Shown: in pieces, positions 35,482 to 46,567 of the stretch
How the letters are laid out: each line of letters opens with the position of its first letter
Numbering within the stretch: the first letter of the stretch is position 1
Assembly (NCBI GenBank): GCA_963989385.1
Contig: OZ022500.1
Location: forward strand, 105,875,842 to 105,939,841
Direction of reading: 5' to 3'
Source of the DNA: Ctena decussata
Taxonomy: Eukaryota > Mollusca > Bivalvia > Lucinida > Lucinidae
DNA: 64,000 nucleotides
The notes under the pieces: model-generated
Told to the model about the DNA's origin: nothing
What the model saw: only the letters and a program-made list of their open reading frames with translations
Databases searched by the model: none
Position numbers and translations under genes: made by a program

Positions 35482-35999
35482 TGTCACACTATCAAGCCAT
35501 CTTTATTGATAAGTCAAGTGATCGTATAGTTTTCTAAGTTTATTGAAGTTTACATTTCCGCGACTACTAACTACCCAGGTTCATAATAATTCAAATTCAT
35601 TGTTCTTCTTTGTGATTTCCTAGTTACACCTTAAACCCAATCAAAAGCCAAAATCTTAATCCCCAAATCTCTCGAGCGCGATGCGCTTCTGTTTTATATA
35701 ATCAAAGGTCATGCACTTTATTATCATAAAGTTCAAATGGCAATTTCCATGGTGATATTGCTTACGTATTTCATACTACCTCTATGCCTAACGTGTTATT
35801 ACCAAATAAGTTCACGGCATATACCTGAATCGCTATTTCTTGGAAATTGTACATGCGCTTGTTCAAATTACAGTCATGAATCATCGACCCATTTAGGCTA
35901 CTTGAAATTACGCAGGTTTTCTGAGACACACCTAGTGCAAAGAGTTCTTAGTCCGAAATAAAATTTCTGAAAATCTAATTGTAAGTGCACTCTGTGACA
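35482..35999 (+). repeat. 5' LTR
   Basis: 518 bp, TGTCAC...GTGACA. A TATA-like sequence TTTTATATAA is at 35692-35701 and an AATAAA polyadenylation signal is at 35957-35962, giving a plausible U3-R-U5 order on the plus strand. It is identical to the 3' LTR as far as I can read except C versus T at the sixth base. An open frame at 35737-35961 inside it is repeated unchanged in the other LTR and has no known domain. Confidence 0.93.
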
Positions 36000-38507
36000 G
36001 ACCTTCCCTTCTTAAGATTTTATGGAATTTTTTATAGCTTTTACATTTTCAGTTTGCCTTATATAGTACTTTTGAATTCATATAGAAACTTACATTTCTT
36101 ACTAAGCAAGAACTTTTCCGAGTCTACTACAAATAATATAGCAAATAATTAAAATTCAAAAAGCAGGCATTAAAATTACTCTAAAGGTTTAATACACTTT
36201 GAAAGTCACTGTTCTAGCCAACTGTTCACTGCTTTATAAAATGCTTACTAATCTCAATAAGTCCATACATTATGAATGAACACCTTCCCATGCACTAACA
36301 GAGTCAGACTATAAGTAAATTCATTCTGAAAGTTTTAAGCACTGTCAAAGTTTAGAATGCTTCACTGCCATCAGTCGTTGTCCTTCAGTCCACCCCAAGT
36401 GTCATACGGTTGTTTAGAATATGACACACAGGCACGGTTGTCTTGAATGCCTGTTATACTTGACGTTTTGTACCGACAGTCCCAAATTCTGGCAGCTATC
36501 TCAGGATTAAGAACTGTCCCAACGATAAAACATATCTTCCCATGTTGTCGATGCAGTTTGAATTAAGCATATACTGCTACTTCAGCATGATACAGATATC
36601 TTGATCGGTATCTCCCACTTGAGTGATATATGTTCACATAAAAGATATGTGTCCAGGTAACTTTTAATTCAGGAGAAAGTCTGGCAATTGTCCATACAGG
36701 TAAGCAAAACAAAAGAGAGTTTCCCAGAATTTATTCACAGGTTATCTAAAGTCTTGATAACGCTGCATCTGGCCTCTGACGTAAGCATAAGAAAGTTCCC
36801 ACAGTTTCCTGAATAGTTTCATTGAAAAAGTTCCAGCTTATTTTTCCTCAAGGTTACTAATTCACACTATATACATGTCCTCTATATATGACACACTGAT
36901 TAAATACGATTACATATTTCCACACCGGTAAACTATATTCTAAATGTCACTCTTTATTTACAAGTCACCATTGTCTCAAGTCCCTTCGAAATGCCAGCTC
37001 GAGGCATCTTCGAAAGTTCTTTGTGTCACCATGACATAATTACGTTTATCTTCGTAATCCAACGACGATATCCTATTCCCCTCGTCGTTACCTCATGTCG
37101 GGAGTAATGGAAATTAACCATCTTTGACCAACTTAGGTCCTCTGATCTCTGTCAGCTCCCTAACCTTCAGAAAGGCTTCCTTGGATTGGCCTTCACTGGA
37201 AAAACTCAACACAACAAAACATGAGCAAAACATAGAGGCTTGGCAACATCATATGCACACATTGCATATGTGACAACAAAATGCAAATCTAAAACACACA
37301 AAAGAAGTCGAAAAGATTGAACATTGCCCAATAATGTATCAAATGTAATAAGTGCCAACAATCTCAAAAGTACGTCAGAACACAAAAATCAAAAATAAGT
37401 ACAGATCAACCTTGACCTAGCACTCCTTGTTTTGTCCATTCAGGTTAAAGTAACCTTACTCAAAATTTCAAACTCATACAACACAATTATACCCTTGGCC
37501 TATAGCCAAACCATAAGGTACCATATGCATTAATTGATGCTGCGAACCAAACGCACCAGCTGCTCAAAGCTGACATCAACATAATGGTCCTTATACCGCA
37601 TTTCATGATGCATACTCAATGCATCATGCAACTCTTAAGTGCTAGTCCATATTGGTGCAGGAAAAAACATCCTAAAGTAAACTTAACCTTTGACAAAAGT
37701 CAACACCAACCTAACAGGAAAGAGTTGAAGATAATTCTTTTTCAATCAAACACACCTAACAACGAAAGTTGCAGAGAACACACCTTATGTATGTATGAAG
37801 CAATGACTCAAAGCTTCACACAATCATATATCTCTACACAGCGAAATAAAGTTAGGTCACAAACACAATGTACATTCATACCGAAATACCAAGTTTGTAT
37901 GAACCCAATAATGGCATATCGCCAACCTAAGTCTTCGTAAGCTGCTCTATGTCTTTGGCAGAACACCAAACTAATCACAACCCTAGAAAAAAATAGTTCC
38001 AAAGATTTTCTACAAGCACCTTGGATCATAGCCAATAGTACAGAAAACATGCCGAATAAATTAACCAATTTCAAAAGAAGACGCAAAAACACACCCAAGG
38101 TCAAATAAAACCGAGTTATATCTTGCATAATAAACTCAAATTAATTTGTCTCCCTTTACAATAGCCTAGGTACAGAAACACCGTATAATCGAGAAGCTGT
38201 AATTTAACTAATATGCAAATCAAGTTCCACCTGAACATGCAAGGACATTTAACACATATTGTCAACCTCCAGTTTTGACATGCATGATGTGCATAAGTAA
38301 AACCAGTAGATGGCCTTACCTTGGATTGCTTCCAAGTCTTTCCTGACATCATATGGCATCGAAGGTTCTTCACTAAGGTGTCCAATAATGTTCAGTGTCC
38401 TCACAACTGTCCATAGAAAAGTCCAAAACGTTTTCATCACAAATGTCCAAGATAAAGTGTCCCAAATAAGAAGAAATCCTGGTCACGAGCATCAAAAGAA
38501 AGATGAC
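36000..38507 (+). other. internal region of the LTR element, non-coding
   Basis: 2.5 kb without a frame longer than about 120 codons and without recognisable retroelement domains on either strand. The sequence straight after the LTR reads GACCTTCCCTTCTTAAG, which does not begin with the TGG expected of a standard tRNA primer site. The purine-rich 38491-38503 is the likely polypurine tract. Confidence 0.75.
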
Positions 38508-39025
38508 TGTCATACTATCAAGCCATCTTTATTGATAAGTCAAGTGATCGTATAGTTTTCTAAGTTTATTGAAGTTTACATTTCCGCGACTACTAACTAC
38601 CCAGGTTCATAATAATTCAAATTCATTGTTCTTCTTTGTGATTTCCTAGTTACACCTTAAACCCAATCAAAAGCCAAAATCTTAATCCCCAAATCTCTCG
38701 AGCGCGATGCGCTTCTGTTTTATATAATCAAAGGTCATGCACTTTATTATCATAAAGTTCAAATGGCAATTTCCATGGTGATATTGCTTACGTATTTCAT
38801 ACTACCTCTATGCCTAACGTGTTATTACCAAATAAGTTCACGGCATATACCTGAATCGCTATTTCTTGGAAATTGTACATGCGCTTGTTCAAATTACAGT
38901 CATGAATCATCGACCCATTTAGGCTACTTGAAATTACGCAGGTTTTCTGAGACACACCTAGTGCAAAGAGTTCTTAGTCCGAAATAAAATTTCTGAAAAT
39001 CTAATTGTAAGTGCACTCTGTGACA
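38508..39025 (+). repeat. 3' LTR
   Basis: 518 bp, copy of 35482-35999 with a constant offset of 3026 and a single difference near the start. Near-identity of the pair indicates recent insertion. Confidence 0.93.
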
Positions 39026-39029
39026 ATTC

Positions 39030-39483
39030 TGTCCGGAATGACAGGCAGAGTGATTTACATTAGGGCGTATGTGTTGCTTTTATTGGTACGGACACTTCGG
39101 AACTGGAGGTAATATAGTGTAATGACAACATCCTGAGCAGTGTAACCTTTTTGGGGGGAGGGTAATAAAAATTTCTAGTCAGAGATGATTTCAATTGTGG
39201 TGTCATAAACTTGGTTCAAATGCAAGTACTCCTGGGGTACAAACGGCATTGTACTAAACAACAGCTTCGAACATTGCCTTAGTCAGATAGAAGATATATA
39301 CCCACGCAACAGGATAAAGTTCTAGACCTAATGTGTGCACAGATATAGATGGCCAAGGCTTCCAAATAACCCAATTTAAGGTAAAACCCATATATGATGC
39401 TATAAATGTTATGTGAGTCGGGTTCCACACCAGAGTTCTGTCGGCGGTGGAAAGGTTTTTACCCTCCAAAATCATCACAACAT
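39030..39483. other. no recognised feature
   Basis: Unique-looking DNA between the LTR element and the next MITE. Confidence 0.45.
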
Positions 39484-39487
39484 AATT

Positions 39488-39723
39488 GAGCCGCGACACG
39501 AGAAAACCAACAATGTGGTTGTGCGCCCTGTGCAGACTCAGATCAGCCTGGGCATCCGCCCAGTCTGATCAGAATCTTCGCTGTCCGCATGGCGGTAGCT
39601 TAGTCCTTTAGCTACCCTGTGAGCACTTAACGAAGAGTCTCGGCAAACTGGGCAGATGCCCAGGCTGATTAGAGTCTGCGCTTGGCGCACAACCACGTTG
39701 TTGGTTTTCTAGTGTCGCGGCTC
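39488..39723. mobile_element. MITE family A, copy 7 (AATT duplication)
   Basis: Full palindrome GAGCCGCGACACGAGAAAAC to GTCGCGGCTC. AATT at 39484-39487 and 39724-39727. It lies only 266 bp from the next copy. Confidence 0.92.
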
Positions 39724-39989
39724 AATTATTATGTTAGTTTACCTTGGATCGTAAGAGAGACTATATTCGTGCTCAAAAGTCGTCCAGTTTAGACATCAAG
39801 AACCTACATGTATATGAAAGGTTCTGAGCATATGTACAGATGGAGATATGAGACATATTAGAGAATATTCACATTGACTTATGATGAACCTGGTCCTAGT
39901 TGAAACGGCAAGAAAGTTTTGATAATTTGTGAAGTCCTTTTCCAAAAATGGTACTGGAATTTCTCAAGGTAAGTTGCGCATAAAGAAAA

Positions 39990-40224
39990 GAGCCGCGACA
40001 CGAGAAAACCAACAAAATGGTTGTGCGCCCATCGCAGACTCAGTTCAGCCTGGGCAGCCGCCCAGAATGATCAGACTCTTCTTTTGTGCTCAAAGGGTAG
40101 TTAAGGGTCTAAGCTACCTTCATGCGGACAGCGAAGACTCTGATCAGACTGGGCGGATGCCCAGGCTGAACTGAGTCTGCGCTGGGCGCACAACCACATT
40201 GTTGGTTTTGTCGTGTCGCGGCTC
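39990..40224. mobile_element. MITE family A, copy 8 (AAAA duplication)
   Basis: Full palindrome with AAAA at 39986-39989 and 40225-40228. Confidence 0.91.
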
Positions 40225-40228
40225 AAAA

Positions 40229-40632
40229 TATTTGTAATGCCCACTTTCAGTCTGCTTTCACATTTGACGTCAGCACAAATCCGCCGAGTATAGTTTCCTA
40301 CACTGATGTCATTACTGTTGACCACAAGGAGCCAAAAAGAATTTTAAAGGATTGACATCTACAAGCCATTGAGGCCAGATGGCCTAACGAACTGTGATCT
40401 CACAGAAATAGCCAGTGAGATTCTTGGGAAGCAGTGTCGAAACAAAAAAAAAACAACACAAATTATAGGTAATAAAAATAAATGAAAATAAGAAGAAAGA
40501 GAAAAAAACATAGATCACAAATGGCGTTCTAGGGCTACGTGATAGGGGAGGAGTTTGGACAGGAAATGGGGCAGTACTGCTTAGGGATAAAAGGTCGATT
40601 GTGCAAACGTACGGCAGTAACTAAAACAGCAA
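40229..40632. other. no recognised feature
   Basis: A-rich DNA at 40440-40510. Nothing else recognised. Confidence 0.45.
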
Positions 40633-40770
40633 GGTAGCTAATATAAACGTAAACATACCAAATTTAGTGCGACAGACGCGCGTTTCTGTATTGACTTCTT
40701 CAGAGTCAGTAAATCCCAAAGGTTTAAAAGAAAAGAGATGATGGGCAGGTCTCGGCAGACAACGAGCATT

Positions 40771-42669
40771 GTGAGACCGCAATATTCACAGAACGCATTT
40801 GTCACATGTGGGAAAAATGCGTTCGCATTTTTCACACGTGTGACACATCCGGTCGCATTTTTCACAGAATTCGAACGCATTTTTCACATATCTGTGAAAT
40901 TTGCGTTTGATATGTGCCATGAAAACGTAATTTTCCAAACGCATGCAACACCCCTAAAATATGACAAAATATCACAAAAACCTATTTTTCACTTCTTGAA
41001 ATTTTTTAACCCTGAAATTATGAAGGTTATAGTGGACGGAAAAACGGTACAGTAAACAAAGAAGACTGGAAATATGCTCTGCTCTTCCGCGCAGAAGGTC
41101 GTACATTCGAGTCGCCCGCCGGGGCAACGATTGAAAAGCTCTGTCCTCCTGGTAGTAACTGGGTACCCGTTTCGAATCAGGGACGGTTAAATGTTACGGA
41201 ATGAGAGGTATAGGATCCCTCTTTCATAAACTGTGTCTAAGACACCGTAGGCTCCAACAACCACTGTCACTACGGCCACAAGACTGTGGAAAACCTTTAC
41301 CTTGTTTGTTTTTAATTCACACATATGCTGATGACGTAAGCTGAAGAGAACAGCTTCTAGTACTATCTGTTGGGCGGTGCCATAATCCAGCTGGAGGAGA
41401 CCTCGGGTATTCCTGTGCAATGGTAGGCATTTCCAATACAAAATTTAGGTAGGTAGCTTCTTCGCAACAGTCCCTGATGCTGCAGTTGCGTGTTTGTATA
41501 TGGTTCCATGGGGATGAAATAGGAGGGAAGACATATCGTTTTCCCATAGTTGCCTGCCTGTCTGTCCGTCACAAATCGTTTCATAACTTTAAAACTAGTA
41601 GTTTTAGGAAACTTGGTACAAATATGATTCAAATATGATACAAATATACATCACGAACGGACGGACGAACTGATAAGCCAAAATCAAAATGTCCCCACAA
41701 ATTATTTCGAAACTGAGGGCACACTTATGTTTTCACCAGTGAGAAGCCAGGTAATAAAATATGGGAAATAATAAAAAATAAACTTCAAATGCTTTTCCAG
41801 AGATTCTTGAATCCACTCCAGGTCACAAAGTCAAATCCTTGTTGAACTGGATATCATGGGTTTGCGGGGTAATCCCTGGAGAAGGGGGTTTACTCCCGAA
41901 AAAATAGATGAGGTGTTAAAATATTCATGAAGTATGTGTATTGTATGATTTATCTTCCCTTTTGGAAAGGAACTTACCCGTGACCAGTAAATAATAACAA
42001 AGTCAAAAACAGTATAGACTTTATCGGCAATCGTGGGACACATAATTTCCACATTATCGGTCGGATCTGAATAGTAGTGAATTTGTCTAAGATTTAATGT
42101 CTGTCTTAGTTATCTGCAAGTTTCAAAAGGCTAGTCAGGTCAGAATCACGGCCCGATATAGACTGAAATACTGTCTCAAAAGGCTGTTAAACCCAAAACA
42201 ATCAATCAATAAAACCGGTCAGAATTATCTCTCAGTCATAAGTCTACCGGATATTTCGCTTGCCATGGCAACCAAAATCTCAAACGACTGTCTTAAAGGA
42301 AATGACATCGTTCCCCAGCCTTGTGAACCCTATATATGAAATATGGTTGAGACTGCCCCAGACGTTTAAGAGATATAGTAGCTCGAAGGTGTGACAGACG
42401 ACGTCAGGCGACGGACAGTGGAGACTGCGTTTCCTCTGAACTCCCCAAGAGCCGAAGGCTCAGTGCATTTGGGGCTCAAACTCGTAGTTGGAAAGGGATA
42501 ACAAGTCATTCACACTCAAGCTCCCCTTGCCGTATGTGTGAAAAATGCGCTTCTATTAAAATCGCTGTAAAATCCAAACGCATTTGTCACACCTGCAAAA
42601 TGTGAAGAATACGACCGTATTCATCACACACGTGTGAAAAATGCGTTCTGTGAATATTGCGGTCTCTCA
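40771..42669. mobile_element. 1.9-kb TIR element in repeat E, GAGCATT duplication
   Basis: The left end GTGAGACCGCAATATTCACA and the right end inverse TGAGAGACCGCAATATTCAC pair for about 40 bp. Subterminal 'aacgcatttttcacac' units recur several times on both sides, including the palindrome TTCACACGTGTGAA. GAGCATT occurs at 40764-40770 and 42670-42676 (8 bp if the mismatched preceding base is counted, which would suit hAT or P-type, inference). The empty site is present at 12238-12394. No transposase is seen. The interior holds a SINE-like tail (42145-42214) and a weak tRNA-like head (about 41085-41190). Confidence 0.85.
42145..42214 (+). mobile_element. SINE-like family B, 3' tail fragment
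   Basis: Reads 'ctgaaatactgtctcaaaagg', 'ctgttaaacccaaaac' and an AATCAATCAATAAA tail, the 3' end seen in the full copies. 5'-truncated. It lies inside the TIR element 40771-42669. Confidence 0.78.
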
Positions 42670-42977
42670 GAGCATTCCTCTCCGAGCCACACTTACTGTC
42701 GCATTCCGTGGGACACATTAGCTGCATACATCAGGTAAGAGACGCTTCGTATTAACCCGCGCAGGCGTCCCCATTGTGTCTCGGCAGACTAGGGCATCAG
42801 AAAAGAGATGTTCGATGCAGCAAGAACCCGCAAAAAGGCAAAACAAACATTTTTTTCTAGATGTAAAGTGTATAATTTGCTCCAACTATGCATGACACAT
42901 TGGTTCTGGAAAGTGCAAAAAAGCATAATTTTCGGATGAGTTAGATAATATATGATATCTAAGGTCGGGAACTTTAT

Positions 42978-43204
42978 TATGAGGGGGTGGTGGTCGGGCA
43001 ATGGTGGTGGTTATAACTTCCAGTGCCGGGGCGTCCTACTTATTTGGTTTAAAGTAGGGCAAGGGCCTACTGTGCTTGCTGTAGGTGCGGGTGGGTGTTG
43101 TTTTGATATTTTTTCTCTCACTATCATTTCTCTCTTCCTCCGTCTCGATATAGCCTGAAATACTGTCTCAAAGGGCCGTTAAACCCAAAACAACCAACCA
43201 ACCA
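42978..43204 (+). mobile_element. SINE-like repeat family B, long copy
   Basis: Begins about GGGGGTGGTGGTCGGGCAAT, passes 'agtgccggggcgtcctactta' and 'agtagggcaagggcctactgtg', and ends 'ctgaaatactgtctcaaagg' plus 'gccgttaaacccaaaac' with a CAACCAACCAACC tail. The A-rich CAACC tail and shared 3' end point to LINE-dependent mobilisation (inference). The head does not show a clear tRNA promoter. Confidence 0.82.
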
Positions 43205-43243
43205 ACTTTATGCTGAGTTTTTACCCTTTCCCCCCGCCCCCAA

Positions 43244-43244
<1 letters not shown>

Positions 43245-43294
<50 letters not shown>
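43245..43294. repeat. CA microsatellite
   Basis: A pure run of about 25 CA dinucleotides. Confidence 0.95.
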
Positions 43295-43296
<2 letters not shown>

Positions 43297-43499
43297 GACA
43301 CCCACTTCCCCTCACCCTACTCCTTCTCCTCAACCCCCCCCCCTCTACCCCAATGGTACAGACTTACAATGACTTACTATGGGAAATACCCTGTTACATG
43401 TATCAAGGTTTCATCAAGGTGATACCTTCGGGACCAGTGTGCCCATGCTAGTAACTTTGAAAATCTGGTATTGATTCAGCTGGTGTTAGGAGGCGTATA

Positions 43500-43861
43500 C
43501 ACTGTAAAAATCGCGCTTAGCTATAAAATACAAGTGGTTACATGTTTAGATGTAAACATGTTTAGGAATATGTCATATAGCTAAACATGTACGCCGTTTC
43601 TATTATTTTCCCGGACAAAGACTGCTAAACATGTTTTATTCTGTTACGCGTTTCGGATGAATCCATTCTCTCTTTTCCCCGTTGAAGAACGAAAACAGAG
43701 ACGAAATGTTGACAGAGGAAATTTTCAGACAACCAGTTTTGTACATGTTTAATTTCTAAACATAAACCTAAACATGTTGCAAATTGAACATGTTACGATT
43801 TAAACACATAAAAGATCGGACTGCATTTTTTGCATTGATTCTAAACACATTTTTTACAGTG
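43500..43861. mobile_element. 362-bp TIR element with TA duplication and ACATGT motifs
   Basis: Termini CACTGTAAAAA and TTTTTACAGTG, with TA on both sides (43498-43499, 43862-43863). Inside, ACATGT occurs seven times, mostly as (T/C)TAAACATGT or ACATGTTTA, some as exact palindromes such as AAACATGTTT. A TA duplication fits Tc1/mariner-type non-autonomous elements (inference). Non-coding. Confidence 0.78.
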
Positions 43862-44019
43862 TACAGCTTGCGCGCGCCAATGTTGCTATACAAAGAGTCT
43901 CAGTTAAATCGACACTCCGATTTTCGTTCTTCTATGTGGTCTTTGATTCGCAAAGCAACCATTACAGATGTTTGCACTACAATGTTCCGATTCAGTATGC
44001 CAGTTAGGCTCGCGATTTG

Positions 44020-44218
44020 CGGGGCAGTCGGGTCGGGCTGGGTAACTCACAGTGCCGGGGCCTCCTACTAATGAGGATAATAGTAAGGCAAGAGCTTGCT
44101 GTGGTTGCAGCAGGTGTTGGATTCGTTTCTTTTTTTCTTACGTCTTTGCTGTCTTCATTATCTACAAAGCGGCACGATAAGGAGGGTCCTGAAACCCAAA
44201 ATAACCAACGAACTCGCG
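44020..44218 (+). mobile_element. SINE-like repeat family B, diverged copy
   Basis: Contains 'gggcagtcgggtcgggctgg', 'agtgccggggcctcctacta', 'aaggcaagagcttgctgtgg' and ends 'gaaacccaaaataaccaacg'. The GTCTCAAA block before the tail is eroded. Confidence 0.75.
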
Positions 44219-44640
44219 ATTTGAGCGATTTAGGACCACTTGCACTTAGACTTTTGTTTACTGCGAGTTGGAGTTCACAATTTCAGTAATGACGTCTATA
44301 TTAGGCGAGAGTTTAATCCAGAGAAATACACATCTGATGTTTTGTTGAATAAATATGGTTTATTTCTCCATTTCAGTGATGGAAATAGATGGTGTTTGAC
44401 AACTTTTTGATAAAATATTTCGGTAAATAGGGGCAGAGGGATACAAATACCACCCTTACTGATAACAGTTTCCAATAAGAATCCCTGTTTACTTAAACTT
44501 GGCCGCCATAGGTGCAGTTTATCTCACTTTGTCACGTGATGTTCAAACGGGGTTTGCTATTCTGCATATAATTTTGCAATAACAATAGAAATCGTAACAG
44601 CAATAATAGTAATAACGATAATATGGGAATAATCATATTT
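44219..44640. other. no recognised feature
   Basis: AT-rich DNA with no motif recognised. Confidence 0.45.
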
Positions 44641-44644
44641 AAAT

Positions 44645-44872
44645 GAGCCGCCACACGAGAAAACCAACAATGTGGTTGTGCGCCCAGCGCAGACTCAGAT
44701 CAGCCTGGGCATCCGCCCGGTCTGATCAGAGTTTTCCCCAATCGATTAAAAGGTAGCTAAGCTACCATCATGCGGACAGCGAAAACTCTGATCAGACTGG
44801 GCGGATGTCCAGGCTGATCTGAGTCTGCGCTGGGCGCACAACCACATTGTTGGTTTTCTCGTGTGGAGGCTC
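44645..44872. mobile_element. MITE family A, copy 9 (AAAT duplication)
   Basis: Palindrome GAGCCGCCACACGAGAAAAC to GTGTGGAGGCTC. The same base is changed symmetrically in both ends (GCCGCC and GGAGGC), close to but not identical with the usual GCCGCG. AAAT at 44641-44644 and 44873-44876. Confidence 0.92.
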
Positions 44873-44876
44873 AAAT

Positions 44877-45385
44877 AATAAAGTCAACACTTACACTTGC
44901 TTCTCGCTTTTAGAGCCGGGACTATTTGTTCATGCTAAATTTGCATATATATTGAAACTTAACAAAAAAAAGAAAACTTTCTATAAACAAAAAATAAATA
45001 AATGAAATAAAATGCCTATTACATTTATCATGACAGTTTATTGTACACGTCAATGAAATATCTAAGAACATTGCAGACTCATATGCATATTTCCCAAACC
45101 AAAGTCTCACTCATGAAATTATATGTACATGCATATGAAAATCTTATTTCACAAAACTGAAATATGAAAGGCCGGAACTATTTTGCTTGTTGTTGCGTAT
45201 TTTGAATGTGTTTATAGTTTTTGCATGAGGGCGCCTTCTGTTTCATGTTGTGAAGTATTTGCTCATTTATTCGTGATTCTCAACTCCGAAAACATACACA
45301 TTTTTCACTTGTCATGTTCCTAGAAAAGGCCGTCTATATTTGATATTATTATGATCATAACATCTTATTAAGCTGTAGAATTCTA

Positions 45386-45387
<2 letters not shown>
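44877..45387. other. no recognised feature
   Basis: AT-rich DNA, nothing recognised. Confidence 0.45.

Positions 45388-45481
<94 letters not shown>
45388..45481. repeat. AT microsatellite
   Basis: A pure AT run of about 94 bp. Confidence 0.96.
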
Positions 45482-45483
<2 letters not shown>

Positions 45484-45912
45484 TGAGGATATTGTAGGCC
45501 AAACTCAAATTCAAAACATAAAAGTAACAAAAATTTAATTTGCAGATTGTATAAAAAGGTCATATAATTTTTTAAACCATTCTACTATTAACAAAGTCTG
45601 TAAACGTATTTGTTGAAAAAATAAGATGAGTTGCGCGCTCTATATACAATCTACGTACTCTTTTATTAGGGCCAGAAATATTTACAAGCGAAAAAAATAT
45701 CGAAATTAATCTTGGGCATGCAAATACTCAATTGATCGTTTTAAATTTTATAAAAGGAGTTATGCACACAAGGTACCCACTGTCTAGGGGGGCAGGTCAG
45801 AGAACCACGGAATCGCGTAACGCCGAAAATTATGCCCGCGTTTCTGAGGAAATACGGGACTGGGGAGACATAAGCCAAGAACAATAGGACGATAATTCTG
45901 TATTATGTACAT
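45482..45912. other. no recognised feature
   Basis: No motif, repeat or RNA gene signal seen. Confidence 0.45.
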
Positions 45913-45915
45913 CAG

Positions 45916-46190
45916 GGGCCGTATTCATAAAACGACTTAAGTGGTTGCTATGCTGTTGTTAAGGCTAAATTTCTTCGAAGGAGATTCCCAACAACTATGA
46001 AATTTGCTCTGGAGGAAGAGTCTTACAAAGACTGTTCCTCCGAAGAGTCTTACAAAGACTGTTCCTCCGAAGAGTCTTACAAAGACTGTTCCTCCAGACC
46101 AAATTTCATAGTTGTAGGGAATCTCCTTTATAGATATTTAGCTTTAGCAACCGCATAGCAACGACTTAAGTGGCTTTATGAATACGGCCC
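45916..46190. mobile_element. MITE family B, copy 4, with triplicated apex (CAG duplication)
   Basis: Palindrome GGGCCGTATTCATAAAACGA to GAATACGGCCC, 275 bp instead of about 221. The extra length is a 27-bp unit containing 'gagtcttacaaagactg' repeated three times in tandem at 46015-46095, at the hairpin apex. CAG at 45913-45915 and 46191-46193. Confidence 0.92.
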
Positions 46191-46193
46191 CAG

Positions 46194-46498
46194 GCTCGTA
46201 ATTGGTACATTAATCCCAAAGGATATGAAAATGTTCTGTTTCACGTATTTTAAAATCTGAACGAGTACTCTTACATTAACAGGAATAATTTGAGCGCGAA
46301 TTGTACAGATACAAAACATCAGGCCCGGATCGAGATTACCATGAACTGGTGGGGCTCTGGATAACTGGTGGGGCTGTGAGGTGCTGAGATGCATGCAAGT
46401 GTGTACGGGAAGCGGGGATGGGGGAGGGGCTTGAAAGTATATGACATAAGAAGGGACCAACTTGATGAGAATTTTTCAAATATTTTATATTGCCTTGA
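46194..46498. other. no recognised feature
   Basis: Short unique stretch. The open frames here have no recognisable domain. Confidence 0.45.
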
Positions 46499-46567
46499 AA
46501 TATATGTTGTGATATCTCATTGGAATCGCCTCGCCGAGGCGATTCTAATGAGATATCACTTCATATA
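46499..46567. repeat. near-perfect 69-bp palindrome with almost no loop
   Basis: Arms 'tatatgttgtgatatctcat' plus 'tggaatcgcctcg' and their inverse meet at CGCCTCGCCGAGGCG with almost no spacer. Only two or three mismatches are visible. There is no second copy in the window and no clear target duplication. Confidence 0.88.

Larger units (their letters stand above)
35478..39029 (+). mobile_element. LTR retrotransposon, non-autonomous, ATTC duplication
   Basis: Two 518-bp direct repeats (35482-35999 and 38508-39025) start TGTCAC/TGTCAT and end GTGACA. They flank 2508 bp of internal DNA. ATTC at 35478-35481 and 39026-39029 is the target duplication. A purine-rich stretch, AAAAGAAAGA, lies just before the right LTR, as a polypurine tract should, supporting plus orientation. 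I find no gag, protease, reverse transcriptase or integrase motif in the interior, and no obvious TGG-type primer binding site directly after the left LTR. It is best described as a LARD-like non-autonomous element that needs enzymes from elsewhere. Confidence 0.9.
40633..42708 (-). repeat. dispersed repeat family E, split by a TIR element
   Basis: Left part 40633-40770 and right part 42677-42708 are the two halves of the repeat seen whole at 12238-12394. Joined across the insertion with one copy of GAGCATT they follow the intact copy ('ggtctcggcag', then a short variable stretch, then 'cctctccgagccac'). Orientation is opposite to the intact copy. Confidence 0.82.

Noticed and set aside
35737..35961. 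74-codon gene, present twice (also 38763-38987)
   Set aside because: Both copies lie within the LTRs and are identical because the LTRs are. No known domain is present.
43245..43294. Coding low-complexity threonine/histidine tract
   Set aside because: It is simply the CA microsatellite in translation.
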